In this document: one piece after another, positions 1-5,272 of the stretch | Layout of the letters: each line of letters starts with the position of its first letter | Numbering within the stretch: the stretch's first letter is position 1 | Assembly (NCBI GenBank): GCA_029884035.1 | Contig: JAOUIM010000256.1 | Coordinates: 1 to 5,745 of the forward strand | DNA length: 5,745 nt | DNA from: Aquincola sp. | GTDB lineage: Bacteria > Pseudomonadota > Gammaproteobacteria > Burkholderiales > Burkholderiaceae_C | Direction of reading: 5' to 3' | Notes under the pieces: generated by a model | The model's input: the letters and a program-made list of their open reading frames with translations, nothing else | Database searches by the model: none | What the model was told of the DNA's origin: nothing | Made by a program: the position numbers and the translations under genes

Positions 1-1
1 G

Positions 2-991
2 CCGCGGCGCATCAACCTGCTCGCCGACCGCGCCATGCTCGGCGCCTACGCCGAGAGTGCGGCGCGGATCGACGAGCGCATCGTCGACAAGGCGGCTGCG
101 GAAGTCTTCGGCACCGAGCGGCGGCTATCGATGCTGCGCAAGGCGGCGCCCTGGGGCGCCGGCATGGCCGCAGGTGCCGCGATCGCGGCCACGGTCGCAC
201 TGCTGGTGGTGAACTGGCCGCGCGAGCCCGCCAGCGTGGCGCCCGCCGCAACCGCGGATGCCAACTCTGCAGCGGCGGCGCCCGCGTCGGCCGCGGTGGC
301 CGCCTCCGGGGTGGTTGCCGCCGCGGCGCCGGCCATGCAGACATCGAGCTCACCGATCTTCCTGACGGCCGCCGAGCTGGCGGCACGCCAGCCGGCGCTG
401 CGCACCGAGATCGACGCCTGGCGCGAACTCGCCCCGCAATGGGGCATTGCACTGCCGGCGGATGCGCCCGATCCGTGCGCGGCAGCGCAGCGCGCGCAGT
501 GGCAGTGCTTCAAGAGCGCCAACGGCGGGCTGCCACTGATCCGCCAGCTCGACCGGCCGGGATTCATCTCGCTGCGCGACGAGGCCGGGCGCACGCAGCA
601 TGCATTGCTGACCGGCCTGGATGCGCGCCACGCCACGCTGCGCCTGGGCCCCAACCAGCCGGCGCTGCAGGTCACACTGGTGTCGCTGGCCAATCTGTGG
701 CCGGGCGACTTCGCGACCTACTGGCGCGCACCGGAGGGCTACAGCGGCGTCGTCACCGAGGGGATGCGCGGCCCGGTGGTGGACCAGCTTGGCGCGCAGC
801 TGGCGGCCGCGCGCGGCGAGCCCGCCCCGACCGGTGCGTCGATCTTCGATGCCGAGATGCGCGCCCGCGTAATGGCGTTCCAGATCGCGCATGGCCTGCG
901 GGCCGACGGCATCGCCGGCCCGACCACGTTCATGCAGCTGGCACGTGCCTCGGGGACGCAACTCGAACCACGATTGATCAACGGACCATGA
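2..991 (+). CDS. gspA: General secretion pathway protein A (ExeA/GspA-type ATPase), C-terminal part
   Basis: The gene is cut by the left edge; 329 codons are present and the reading frame is open from base 2. The first visible residues (PRRINLLADRAMLGAYAE) match the end of the AAA+ ATPase domain of ExeA/GspA proteins. A single membrane helix follows at about window residues 52-71, just after a basic stretch, then an Ala-rich linker to about residue 112. A mid domain (about 120-245) contains two cysteines at 159 and 169. A C-terminal PG_binding_1-like domain (about 255-319) carries the motif FQIAHGLRADGIAGPTT. In Aeromonas, ExeA with ExeB binds peptidoglycan and promotes assembly of the ExeD secretin ring, using cytoplasmic ATP hydrolysis. 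The Walker motifs should lie upstream and cannot be checked here. The neighbouring gspB supports the call. The stop TGA at 989-991 overlaps an ATG at 988. Confidence 0.93.
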   Translation, partial: PRRINLLADRAMLGAYAESAARIDERIVDKAAAEVFGTERRLSMLRKAAPWGAGMAAGAAIAATVALLVVNWPREPASVAPAATADANSAAAAPASAAVAASGVVAAAAPAMQTSSSPIFLTAAELAARQPALRTEIDAWRELAPQWGIALPADAPDPCAAAQRAQWQCFKSANGGLPLIRQLDRPGFISLRDEAGRTQHALLTGLDARHATLRLGPNQPALQVTLVSLANLWPGDFATYWRAPEGYSGVVTEGMRGPVVDQLGAQLAAARGEPAPTGASIFDAEMRARVMAFQIAHGLRADGIAGPTTFMQLARASGTQLEPRLINGP

Positions 992-1041
992 GCACCGCAC
1001 GTTCGTTTCGACATTGCCGGCGTGCCTGGGGGCCCGCATGA
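988..1041 (+). CDS. Possible 17-codon coupling ORF between gspA and gspB
   Basis: A short frame encodes MSTARSFRHCRRAWGPA. Its ATG overlaps the gspA stop as ATGA (988-991), and its own TGA overlaps the gspB start codon as ATGA (1038-1041). Both junctions are the classic geometry for termination-reinitiation, so ribosomes leaving gspA could pass through this frame to gspB. No strong Shine-Dalgarno sequence precedes 988, and the peptide (basic, one Cys) resembles nothing I recognise. It may be a chance frame in GC-rich spacer DNA, since gspB has its own G-rich tract upstream. Its function, if any, would be coupling rather than a peptide product. Confidence 0.22.
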   Translation: MSTARSFRHCRRAWGPA

Positions 1042-1790
1042 GCTACATCCTCGATGCGCTGAAGAAGGCGGATTCCGAACGCGCGCGCGAGCGCAGCGCG
1101 GTGCCCGGCCTCGATGCGCAACCCGAAGCGGCGCTGGGCGGTGACATGCGCCGCGGCAATGCGCCGTGGCGCGCGGTGGCGATCGGCAGCGTGCTGATGT
1201 TGGTGGCGTTCCTGGCGTGGTGGGGCCTCGGCCGCGAGGAGCCCGCAGTGACCGTGCCCGCCGTCGCGGCCCCGCCGCTCCCGGTGGCCGAGCCGGTCGC
1301 GACAGCGCCAGCGCCTGCTCCTGCCCCCGCGCCCCCGCCTGAGCCCGCAGCGATGCCATCTGGCGCGACCCCCGCCGCGCCAACCCCAACCTCAACGCCG
1401 CCAGCCGCAGTGCCACCGGTCGCGGCGGCAATGCCGCCGCCGTCGCCCGCCTCACGGCCAAGGCCCATCGCCCGCGCGCCGAGGGCTGTCCCTGCGGCCA
1501 CGGCCGAGCCCTCCGTGACGGCGCGGGCCGCCAAGCCCTCGGCGTCGGCGGCTGTCGATGCGCGCTTGCCCACGCTTGCACAGCTGCCTGCCGAACTGCG
1601 CGCTGCGCTGCCGCCGTTGTCGATCAGCGGCGCGGTCTACGCGCCGCAGCCGGGCGCGCGGATGGTGTTCCTCAATGGCCAAGTGTTTCGCGAGGGCAGT
1701 GAAATCGCGGCGGGGCTGACCGTCGAACGCATCGGGTCGAGTGCCACGGTGTTGTCGTTCCGCGGCACGCGCTTCGAGTTGCGCCACTGA
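1038..1790 (+). CDS. gspB: General secretion pathway protein B
   Basis: A 250-residue protein, the usual partner of GspA. It begins MSYILDALKKADSERARERS, the characteristic cytoplasmic N-terminus of GspB/ExeB proteins. One membrane helix lies at about residues 46-64 (VAIGSVLMLVAFLAWWGL), followed by a long Pro/Ala-rich periplasmic linker (about 69-170) with an alternating Ala-Pro run at 90-99 written with mixed codons. A C-terminal T2SSB-type domain (about 178-250) holds LSISGAVYA, ARMVFLNGQVFREG and the closing FRGTRFELRH. The family works with GspA at the inner membrane to place the secretin across the peptidoglycan. The ATG at 1038 was chosen over an in-frame TTG at 1014 because the family motif starts there and GGGGG sits at 1028-1032. 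It probably shares a transcript with gspA. Confidence 0.94.
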   Translation: MSYILDALKKADSERARERSAVPGLDAQPEAALGGDMRRGNAPWRAVAIGSVLMLVAFLAWWGLGREEPAVTVPAVAAPPLPVAEPVATAPAPAPAPAPPPEPAAMPSGATPAAPTPTSTPPAAVPPVAAAMPPPSPASRPRPIARAPRAVPAATAEPSVTARAAKPSASAAVDARLPTLAQLPAELRAALPPLSISGAVYAPQPGARMVFLNGQVFREGSEIAAGLTVERIGSSATVLSFRGTRFELRH

Positions 1791-1801
1791 GCGCGGCACG
1801 G

Positions 1802-3283
1802 TCAGGCGATCGTCGCCAGCGCCTGTTCGTAAAGCGCGAGGTAGCGCCGTGCCGCCTCGTCCCAGCCGAAGTGCTGCTCCATGCCGCGCTGGCGCACCGC
1901 ACGCCACTCGCGCGGCCGGCGCCACAGCGTGAACGCGCGGCGCAGCGCGCGCCGCAGGTCGTCGGCCTCGAAGCGTTCGAACATGAAGCCGGTGGCACGC
2001 CCGTCGGCGAGGTCCTCGATCGTGCAGTCGACCACCGTATCGGCGAGGCCGCCGGTTCGCCGCACCAGCGGCAGGCTGCCGTAGCGCAGCGCGTACATCT
2101 GCGTCAGGCCGCAAGGCTCGAAGCGCGAGGGCACGAGCGTCACGTCGCTGCCGGCGAAGACGCGATGCGAAAGCGCCTCGTCGTAGCCCTGGCGCAGCGT
2201 CACCTGTCGAGGGTGGCGGGCAGCGGCGGCGCGAAAGGCAGCCTCCAGCGCAGCATCGCCACTGCCCAGCACGACGAGCTGGCCGCCGCGCGCGACGAGC
2301 TCGTCGACGACCTCGACCACCAGCTGAAGGCCTTTCTGTTCGGTCAGCCGGCTGACCGCCGAGAACAGCGGTGCGCTGTCTCGCACCTCGAGCCCGCATT
2401 CGTCCTGCAGCGCGGCCTTGCACGCCGCCTTGCCGGCCATGCGGCGCACGCCGAAGCGTGCGGCGATCGACGCATCGGCCGCCGGGTCCCACACCGCATC
2501 GTCGACGCCGTTGAGGACGCCGCTGACATGAGCCGAACGCCCTCGCAGCAATCCGTCGAGCCCGGAGCCCAGTTCGACACCCTGGATCTCGCGTGCGTAG
2601 GTCGGGCTCACGGTGGTGATGCGATCGGCGTAGTGCAGCGCGGCCTTCATGAACGACAGCTGGCCATGGAATTCCAAGCCTTCGAGCGACCACGCCTCGG
2701 GGGGCAGGCCGAGTTCGTTGAAGTCGCCGCGCGTGAACAGGCCCTGGAAAGCGAGGTTGTGGATCGTGAACACGGACGCCGCGCGCGACTTCGCCGCACG
2801 TCGCGCAAACGCGAGGTAGGCACAAGCCAGGCCGGCATGCCAGTCATGCCCATGCACCACGTCGGGCGCCCACTGCGCGTCGAGCCCCTCGGCCAGCCGC
2901 GAGGCGGCCAACCCCAGCAGGGCGAAGCGGCGGTGGTTGTCGATGAAGGCATGGCCGCTGCCATCACCGTACGGCGTGCCGGCACGTGCGTACAAGGCGT
3001 CGTGGCGCAGCAGGATCACCGGCACGTCGGCCAACGTGGGCGCGTCGAGCGTGCCTTCGAGCAGCTCGGCCCTGGCGCCGCCGTGAGCCTGCCATGGCGG
3101 CTGCACCGTGCCGACGCGACGCGCCTCGCGCTGCACAGCAAGCAGCGCCGGCAGGCCGGGCAGGAGCACGCGCGCATCGGCGCCGCAGCGCCGCAGCGCC
3201 GCTGGCAGCGCGCCGATCACATCGGCCAGACCGCCGGTCTTGACGAAGGGATGGATCTCGGCGCCGACGTGCAGGACGCGCAT
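1802..3283 (-). CDS. glgA: Glycogen synthase (ADP-glucose: alpha-1,4-glucan glucosyltransferase)
   Basis: The protein has 493 residues, close to the E. coli enzyme (477). It is a GT5-family, GT-B-fold enzyme that transfers glucose from ADP-glucose to the non-reducing end of a growing alpha-1,4-glucan (EC 2.4.1.21) in the cytoplasm. The N-terminal domain shows the ADP-glucose-binding KTGGLADV at residues 15-22, HGHDWHAG at 144-151 and FTIHNLAFQG at 172-181. The C-terminal domain shows NGVD at 258-261, SRLTEQKG at 311-318 (R312 and K317 match E. coli R300 and K305), SRFEPCGLTQ at 386-395 with catalytic Glu389 (E. coli E377), and RRTGGLADTV at 408-417. No key residue is missing. The start was fixed by the family N-terminus MRVLHVGAE. 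It lies directly downstream of glgC with a one-base overlap and no clear Shine-Dalgarno, so translation is probably coupled. Its 3' end faces gspB across 11 bp. Confidence 0.97.
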   Translation of the reverse strand: MRVLHVGAEIHPFVKTGGLADVIGALPAALRRCGADARVLLPGLPALLAVQREARRVGTVQPPWQAHGGARAELLEGTLDAPTLADVPVILLRHDALYARAGTPYGDGSGHAFIDNHRRFALLGLAASRLAEGLDAQWAPDVVHGHDWHAGLACAYLAFARRAAKSRAASVFTIHNLAFQGLFTRGDFNELGLPPEAWSLEGLEFHGQLSFMKAALHYADRITTVSPTYAREIQGVELGSGLDGLLRGRSAHVSGVLNGVDDAVWDPAADASIAARFGVRRMAGKAACKAALQDECGLEVRDSAPLFSAVSRLTEQKGLQLVVEVVDELVARGGQLVVLGSGDAALEAAFRAAAARHPRQVTLRQGYDEALSHRVFAGSDVTLVPSRFEPCGLTQMYALRYGSLPLVRRTGGLADTVVDCTIEDLADGRATGFMFERFEADDLRRALRRAFTLWRRPREWRAVRQRGMEQHFGWDEAARRYLALYEQALATIA

Positions 3284-4575
3284 CACGCCGCGGATTCGAG
3301 GCGCGCGAGCATCTCTCGCGTGATGAGCACGACCCCGCGTTCGGTGCGCTCGAAACGCTTCGCGTCGAGCGCCGCGTCCTCGCCCACCACCAGCCCTTCG
3401 GGCAGCTTGCAGCCGCGGTCGAGCACCACGTTCTTGAGTCGGCAGTGCCGGTTGACTCGAACCCCGGGCAGGATGACCGCCGAATCGACGTGGCAGAACG
3501 AACTGATGCGCACGTTGGAGAAGAGCACCGAGTTCAGCACCTCTGAGCCGCTGACGATGCAGCCACCCGAGACCATGGTGTTGACCACCAGCCCATGCTT
3601 GCCGTCGGCGTCGGGGATGAACTTGGCCGGTGGCAGCTGGCGCTGGTAGGTCCAGATCGGCCAGTCGGTGTCGTAGATGTCGAGCTCCGGATTGATCGAC
3701 GCGAGATCGAGGTTCGCGGCCCAGAAGGCATCGATCGTGCCGACGTCGCGCCAGTACGGAGGCGAACCGTTCGGGTTGCGAATGCAGCTCATCGAGAACG
3801 GGTGCGCGAGCGCGCGTCCGTCGGCTACGGTGCGCGGGATCACGTCCTTGCCGAAGTCGTGGGAGGACCCAGGGTTGGCCAGATCCTCCTCGAGCACCTT
3901 GTACATGTACGCTGCATCGAAGATGTAGATGCCCATGCTCGCCAGTGCCGTATCCGGGCGTCCCGGCATGGCCGGCGGATCGGCCGGCTTCTCGAGGAAG
4001 CTCGTGATGCGGCGCTGCTCGTCGATCGCGATCACGCCGAACGCGGTGGCATCCTGGCGCGGCACCTCGATGCAACCGACGGTGCACGAGGCACCGCTTT
4101 GCACGTGATCGGCCAGCATCAGCGAGTAGTCCATCTTGTAGACATGGTCGCCGGCCAGGATCACGATGTAGTCCGGGTGAGAGCTCTGGATGATGTCGAT
4201 GTTCTGGTAGACCGCGTCGGCAGTGCCGCGATACCAGTGTTCCTCGTCGACGCGCTGCTGCGCGGGCAGCAGATCAACCATCTCGTTCATCTCGCCGCGC
4301 AGGAAGCTCCAGCCGCGCTGCAGGTGGCGAAGCAGCGAGTGGCTCTTGTACTGCGTGACGACGCCGATCCGGCGCATGCCGGAGTTCACGCAGTTCGACA
4401 GCGCGAAGTCGACGATGCGGAACTTGCCTCCGAAATACACGGCCGGCTTGGCGCGCTTGTCGGTCAGCTGCTTCAGCCGCGAGCCGCGCCCGCCGGCCAG
4501 CACGAGGGCCACCGTGCGGCGGACCAGCTGGTAGGGCGCTTGCTGCGCGGCGGCGACGGTGGGCTTGTTGTCCAT
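3283..4575 (-). CDS. glgC: Glucose-1-phosphate adenylyltransferase (ADP-glucose pyrophosphorylase)
   Basis: The protein has 430 residues (431 in E. coli). It makes ADP-glucose and pyrophosphate from ATP and glucose 1-phosphate (EC 2.7.7.27), the committed and allosterically controlled step of bacterial glycogen synthesis. The nucleotidyltransferase domain shows LAGGRGSRL at residues 26-34, KRAKPAVYFGGKFRI at 40-54, WYRGTADAV at 114-122, LAGDHVYK at 140-147 with Asp143 (E. coli D142), and FLEKP at 193-197 with Lys196 (glucose-1-phosphate site, E. coli K195). The C-terminal left-handed beta-helix region covers about 320-410 (VSGGCIVSGS, DSAVILPGVRV). The effector lysine K39 of E. coli is retained as Lys40, but E. 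coli His46 and Arg423 are Tyr47 and Ala424 here. The ATG at 4575 is chosen because a full AGGAGG lies 10 nt upstream and the length then fits the family. It is the first gene of the glgCA operon in this window. Confidence 0.97.
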   Translation of the reverse strand: MDNKPTVAAAQQAPYQLVRRTVALVLAGGRGSRLKQLTDKRAKPAVYFGGKFRIVDFALSNCVNSGMRRIGVVTQYKSHSLLRHLQRGWSFLRGEMNEMVDLLPAQQRVDEEHWYRGTADAVYQNIDIIQSSHPDYIVILAGDHVYKMDYSLMLADHVQSGASCTVGCIEVPRQDATAFGVIAIDEQRRITSFLEKPADPPAMPGRPDTALASMGIYIFDAAYMYKVLEEDLANPGSSHDFGKDVIPRTVADGRALAHPFSMSCIRNPNGSPPYWRDVGTIDAFWAANLDLASINPELDIYDTDWPIWTYQRQLPPAKFIPDADGKHGLVVNTMVSGGCIVSGSEVLNSVLFSNVRISSFCHVDSAVILPGVRVNRHCRLKNVVLDRGCKLPEGLVVGEDAALDAKRFERTERGVVLITREMLARLESAA

Positions 4576-4585
4576 GGCGCTCGGC

Positions 4586-4591
4586 CCTCCT
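4586..4591 (-). promoter_or_regulatory. Shine-Dalgarno site of glgC
   Basis: A full AGGAGG on the minus strand lies 10 nt before the ATG at 4575. It fixes the glgC start against the in-frame upstream extension that would run through the intergenic region into kbp. Confidence 0.8.
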
Positions 4592-4630
4592 CGGTTTCGC
4601 CACATTCTGCGCCAAGTGCCGTCGACGCAG

Positions 4631-4640
4631 CAGCGCGCTG
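4631..4640. promoter_or_regulatory. Perfect 10-bp palindrome, candidate operator
   Basis: CAGCGCGCTG is its own reverse complement and lies just upstream of the -10-like element of kbp, within the shared divergent region. A dimeric regulator could bind here, but in GC-rich DNA a 10-bp palindrome can arise by chance and no known consensus is matched. Confidence 0.2.
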
Positions 4641-4672
4641 GACGGCTACGATGGCATCTTGATCCACCAACC

Positions 4673-4677
4673 AGGAG
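4673..4677 (+). promoter_or_regulatory. Shine-Dalgarno site of kbp
   Basis: AGGAG ends 7 nt before the ATG at 4685. This selects that start over the in-frame upstream ATG at 4574, which would place the N-terminus across the divergent promoter region. Confidence 0.8.
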
Positions 4678-4684
4678 CGCACTC

Positions 4685-5185
4685 ATGGGTCTGATGTCGT
4701 TCATCAAGGAAGCGGGCGAAAAGTTGTTCGGAACCGGCCAGGCCAAGGCGGCCGAAGCGGCGGTCAAATCAGCGCCCACGCCCGACAACGTGGCCGCGCT
4801 GAGCGCGGCCGCGGGCAAGGCGATTGCCGATTACATCGGCACCCAGGGGCTTGCGGTCAGCGGGCTTTCCGTCGGGTTCGACGCGCCAAGCTCGACGGTC
4901 ACCGTCTCCGGCGTTGTCGCCGATCAGGCCACGAAGGAGAAGGTGCTGCTGTGCTGCGGCAACGTGTCCGGCGTCGGTGCGGTCAACGACATGCTGACGG
5001 TCAGCGCACCCCAGCCCGAGTCCCAATGGCACACGGTGGTCAGCGGCGACAACCTGTCCAAGATCGCCAAGAAGTTCTACGGCGACCCGAACAAGTATCC
5101 GATGATCTTCGAGGCCAACAAGCCGATGCTCAAGCATCCGGACAAGATCTATCCGGGGCAGTTGCTGCGCATTCCGCCATTGTGA
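4685..5185 (+). CDS. kbp: BON-LysM protein, Kbp (YgaU)-type potassium-binding protein
   Basis: The protein has 166 residues; E. coli Kbp/YgaU has 149. The N-terminus MGLMSFIKEAGEKLF parallels that of YgaU, with no signal peptide or membrane helix, so it should be cytoplasmic. A BON domain covers about residues 45-107 (SVGFDAPSSTVTVSGVV, then GNVSGVGAVND). A LysM domain covers about 115-164: WHTVVSGDNLSKIAKKFYGD, then IFEANKPMLKHPDKIYPGQLLRIP, which is nearly identical to the E. coli C-terminus. E. coli Kbp binds K+ and changes conformation, and is needed for normal growth at high K+. That role is transferred from the family. Compared with E. coli there is an Ala-rich insertion at about 18-45, and a Cys-Cys pair at 90-91 in the BON domain. 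It is probably monocistronic, with a hairpin just after its stop. Confidence 0.93.
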   Translation: MGLMSFIKEAGEKLFGTGQAKAAEAAVKSAPTPDNVAALSAAAGKAIADYIGTQGLAVSGLSVGFDAPSSTVTVSGVVADQATKEKVLLCCGNVSGVGAVNDMLTVSAPQPESQWHTVVSGDNLSKIAKKFYGDPNKYPMIFEANKPMLKHPDKIYPGQLLRIPPL

Positions 5186-5189
5186 TCAT

Positions 5190-5222
5190 CGTCCGGCGAT
5201 GGGGCCTGTCCACCGCCGGGCG
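5190..5222 (+). terminator. Possible hairpin terminator after kbp
   Basis: Beginning five bases after the kbp stop, CCGGCG (5193-5198) pairs with CGCCGG (5214-5219). The stem continues inward after one A-C mismatch (5200-5202 with 5210-5212) and outward at 5190-5191 with 5221-5222. The loop is about 5-6 nt. The following bases (TCTGGTTCGTT) are only moderately T-rich, so it may be an imperfect intrinsic terminator or an RNA-stabilising 3' hairpin. Confidence 0.45.
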
Positions 5223-5260
5223 TCTGGTTCGTTATGGAGGTCATCCTCAGGGCTGCGGCA

Positions 5261-5265
5261 AAGGA
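5261..5265 (+). promoter_or_regulatory. Shine-Dalgarno site of the gene at 5273
   Basis: AAGGA lies 7 nt before the ATG at 5273. An in-frame ATG at 5234 has no such site and would add 13 residues, including Glu, ahead of the basic signal-peptide start, so 5273 is preferred. Confidence 0.6.
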
Positions 5266-5272
5266 ACACGCG

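Larger units (their letters stand above)
4576..4684. promoter_or_regulatory. Divergent glgC/kbp intergenic control region
   Basis: These 109 bp must hold the promoters for both the minus-strand glgCA operon and plus-strand kbp. Visible candidates are weak. For kbp, a TACGAT -10-like hexamer sits at 4647-4652, with a TCGACG -35-like element at 4622-4627 at a long 19-bp spacing. For glgC, CAGAAT on the minus strand (4604-4609) resembles a -10 about 30 bp before the ATG, but no good -35 precedes it. A perfect 10-bp palindrome lies between them at 4631-4640. The presence of promoters follows from gene orientation; the exact elements are uncertain. Confidence 0.45.

Noticed and set aside
35..693. 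Minus-strand frames opposite gspA
   Set aside because: They are antisense to an identified gene and low in complexity (Ala/Arg runs that mirror the Ala-rich linker), with no domain.
1305..1340. Ala-Pro alternating tract in gspB as a possible DNA tandem repeat
   Set aside because: The codons vary (GCG/GCT/GCC with CCA/CCT/CCC/CCG), so it is a protein-level linker and not a slippage-prone nucleotide repeat.
1452..2825. Minus-strand open frame of 457 codons spanning the gspB end and glgA
   Set aside because: It runs out of frame through glgA and antisense through gspB, both confidently identified. Its Arg-rich translation is typical of an off-frame reading.
1871..3649. Long plus-strand open frame of 592 codons opposite glgA and the end of glgC
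   Set aside because: It lies antisense to two genes with intact catalytic motifs and has a composition typical of a GC-rich reverse-strand shadow (Arg, Ala, His and Gln rich). It has no recognisable domain.
3284..4087. In-frame upstream extension of glgA into glgC
   Set aside because: The family N-terminus MRVLHVGAE with KTGGLADV at residue 15 places the start at 3283. The upstream part is an off-frame reading of glgC.
3595..4662. Plus-strand open frame of 355 codons opposite glgC
   Set aside because: It is entirely antisense to well-conserved glgC and its promoter region, and its residue content mirrors the glgC codons. It shows no family motif.
4576..4818. In-frame upstream extension of glgC across the intergenic region into kbp
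   Set aside because: The AGGAGG before 4575 and the family length of about 430 residues fit the shorter start. The extension is antisense to kbp.
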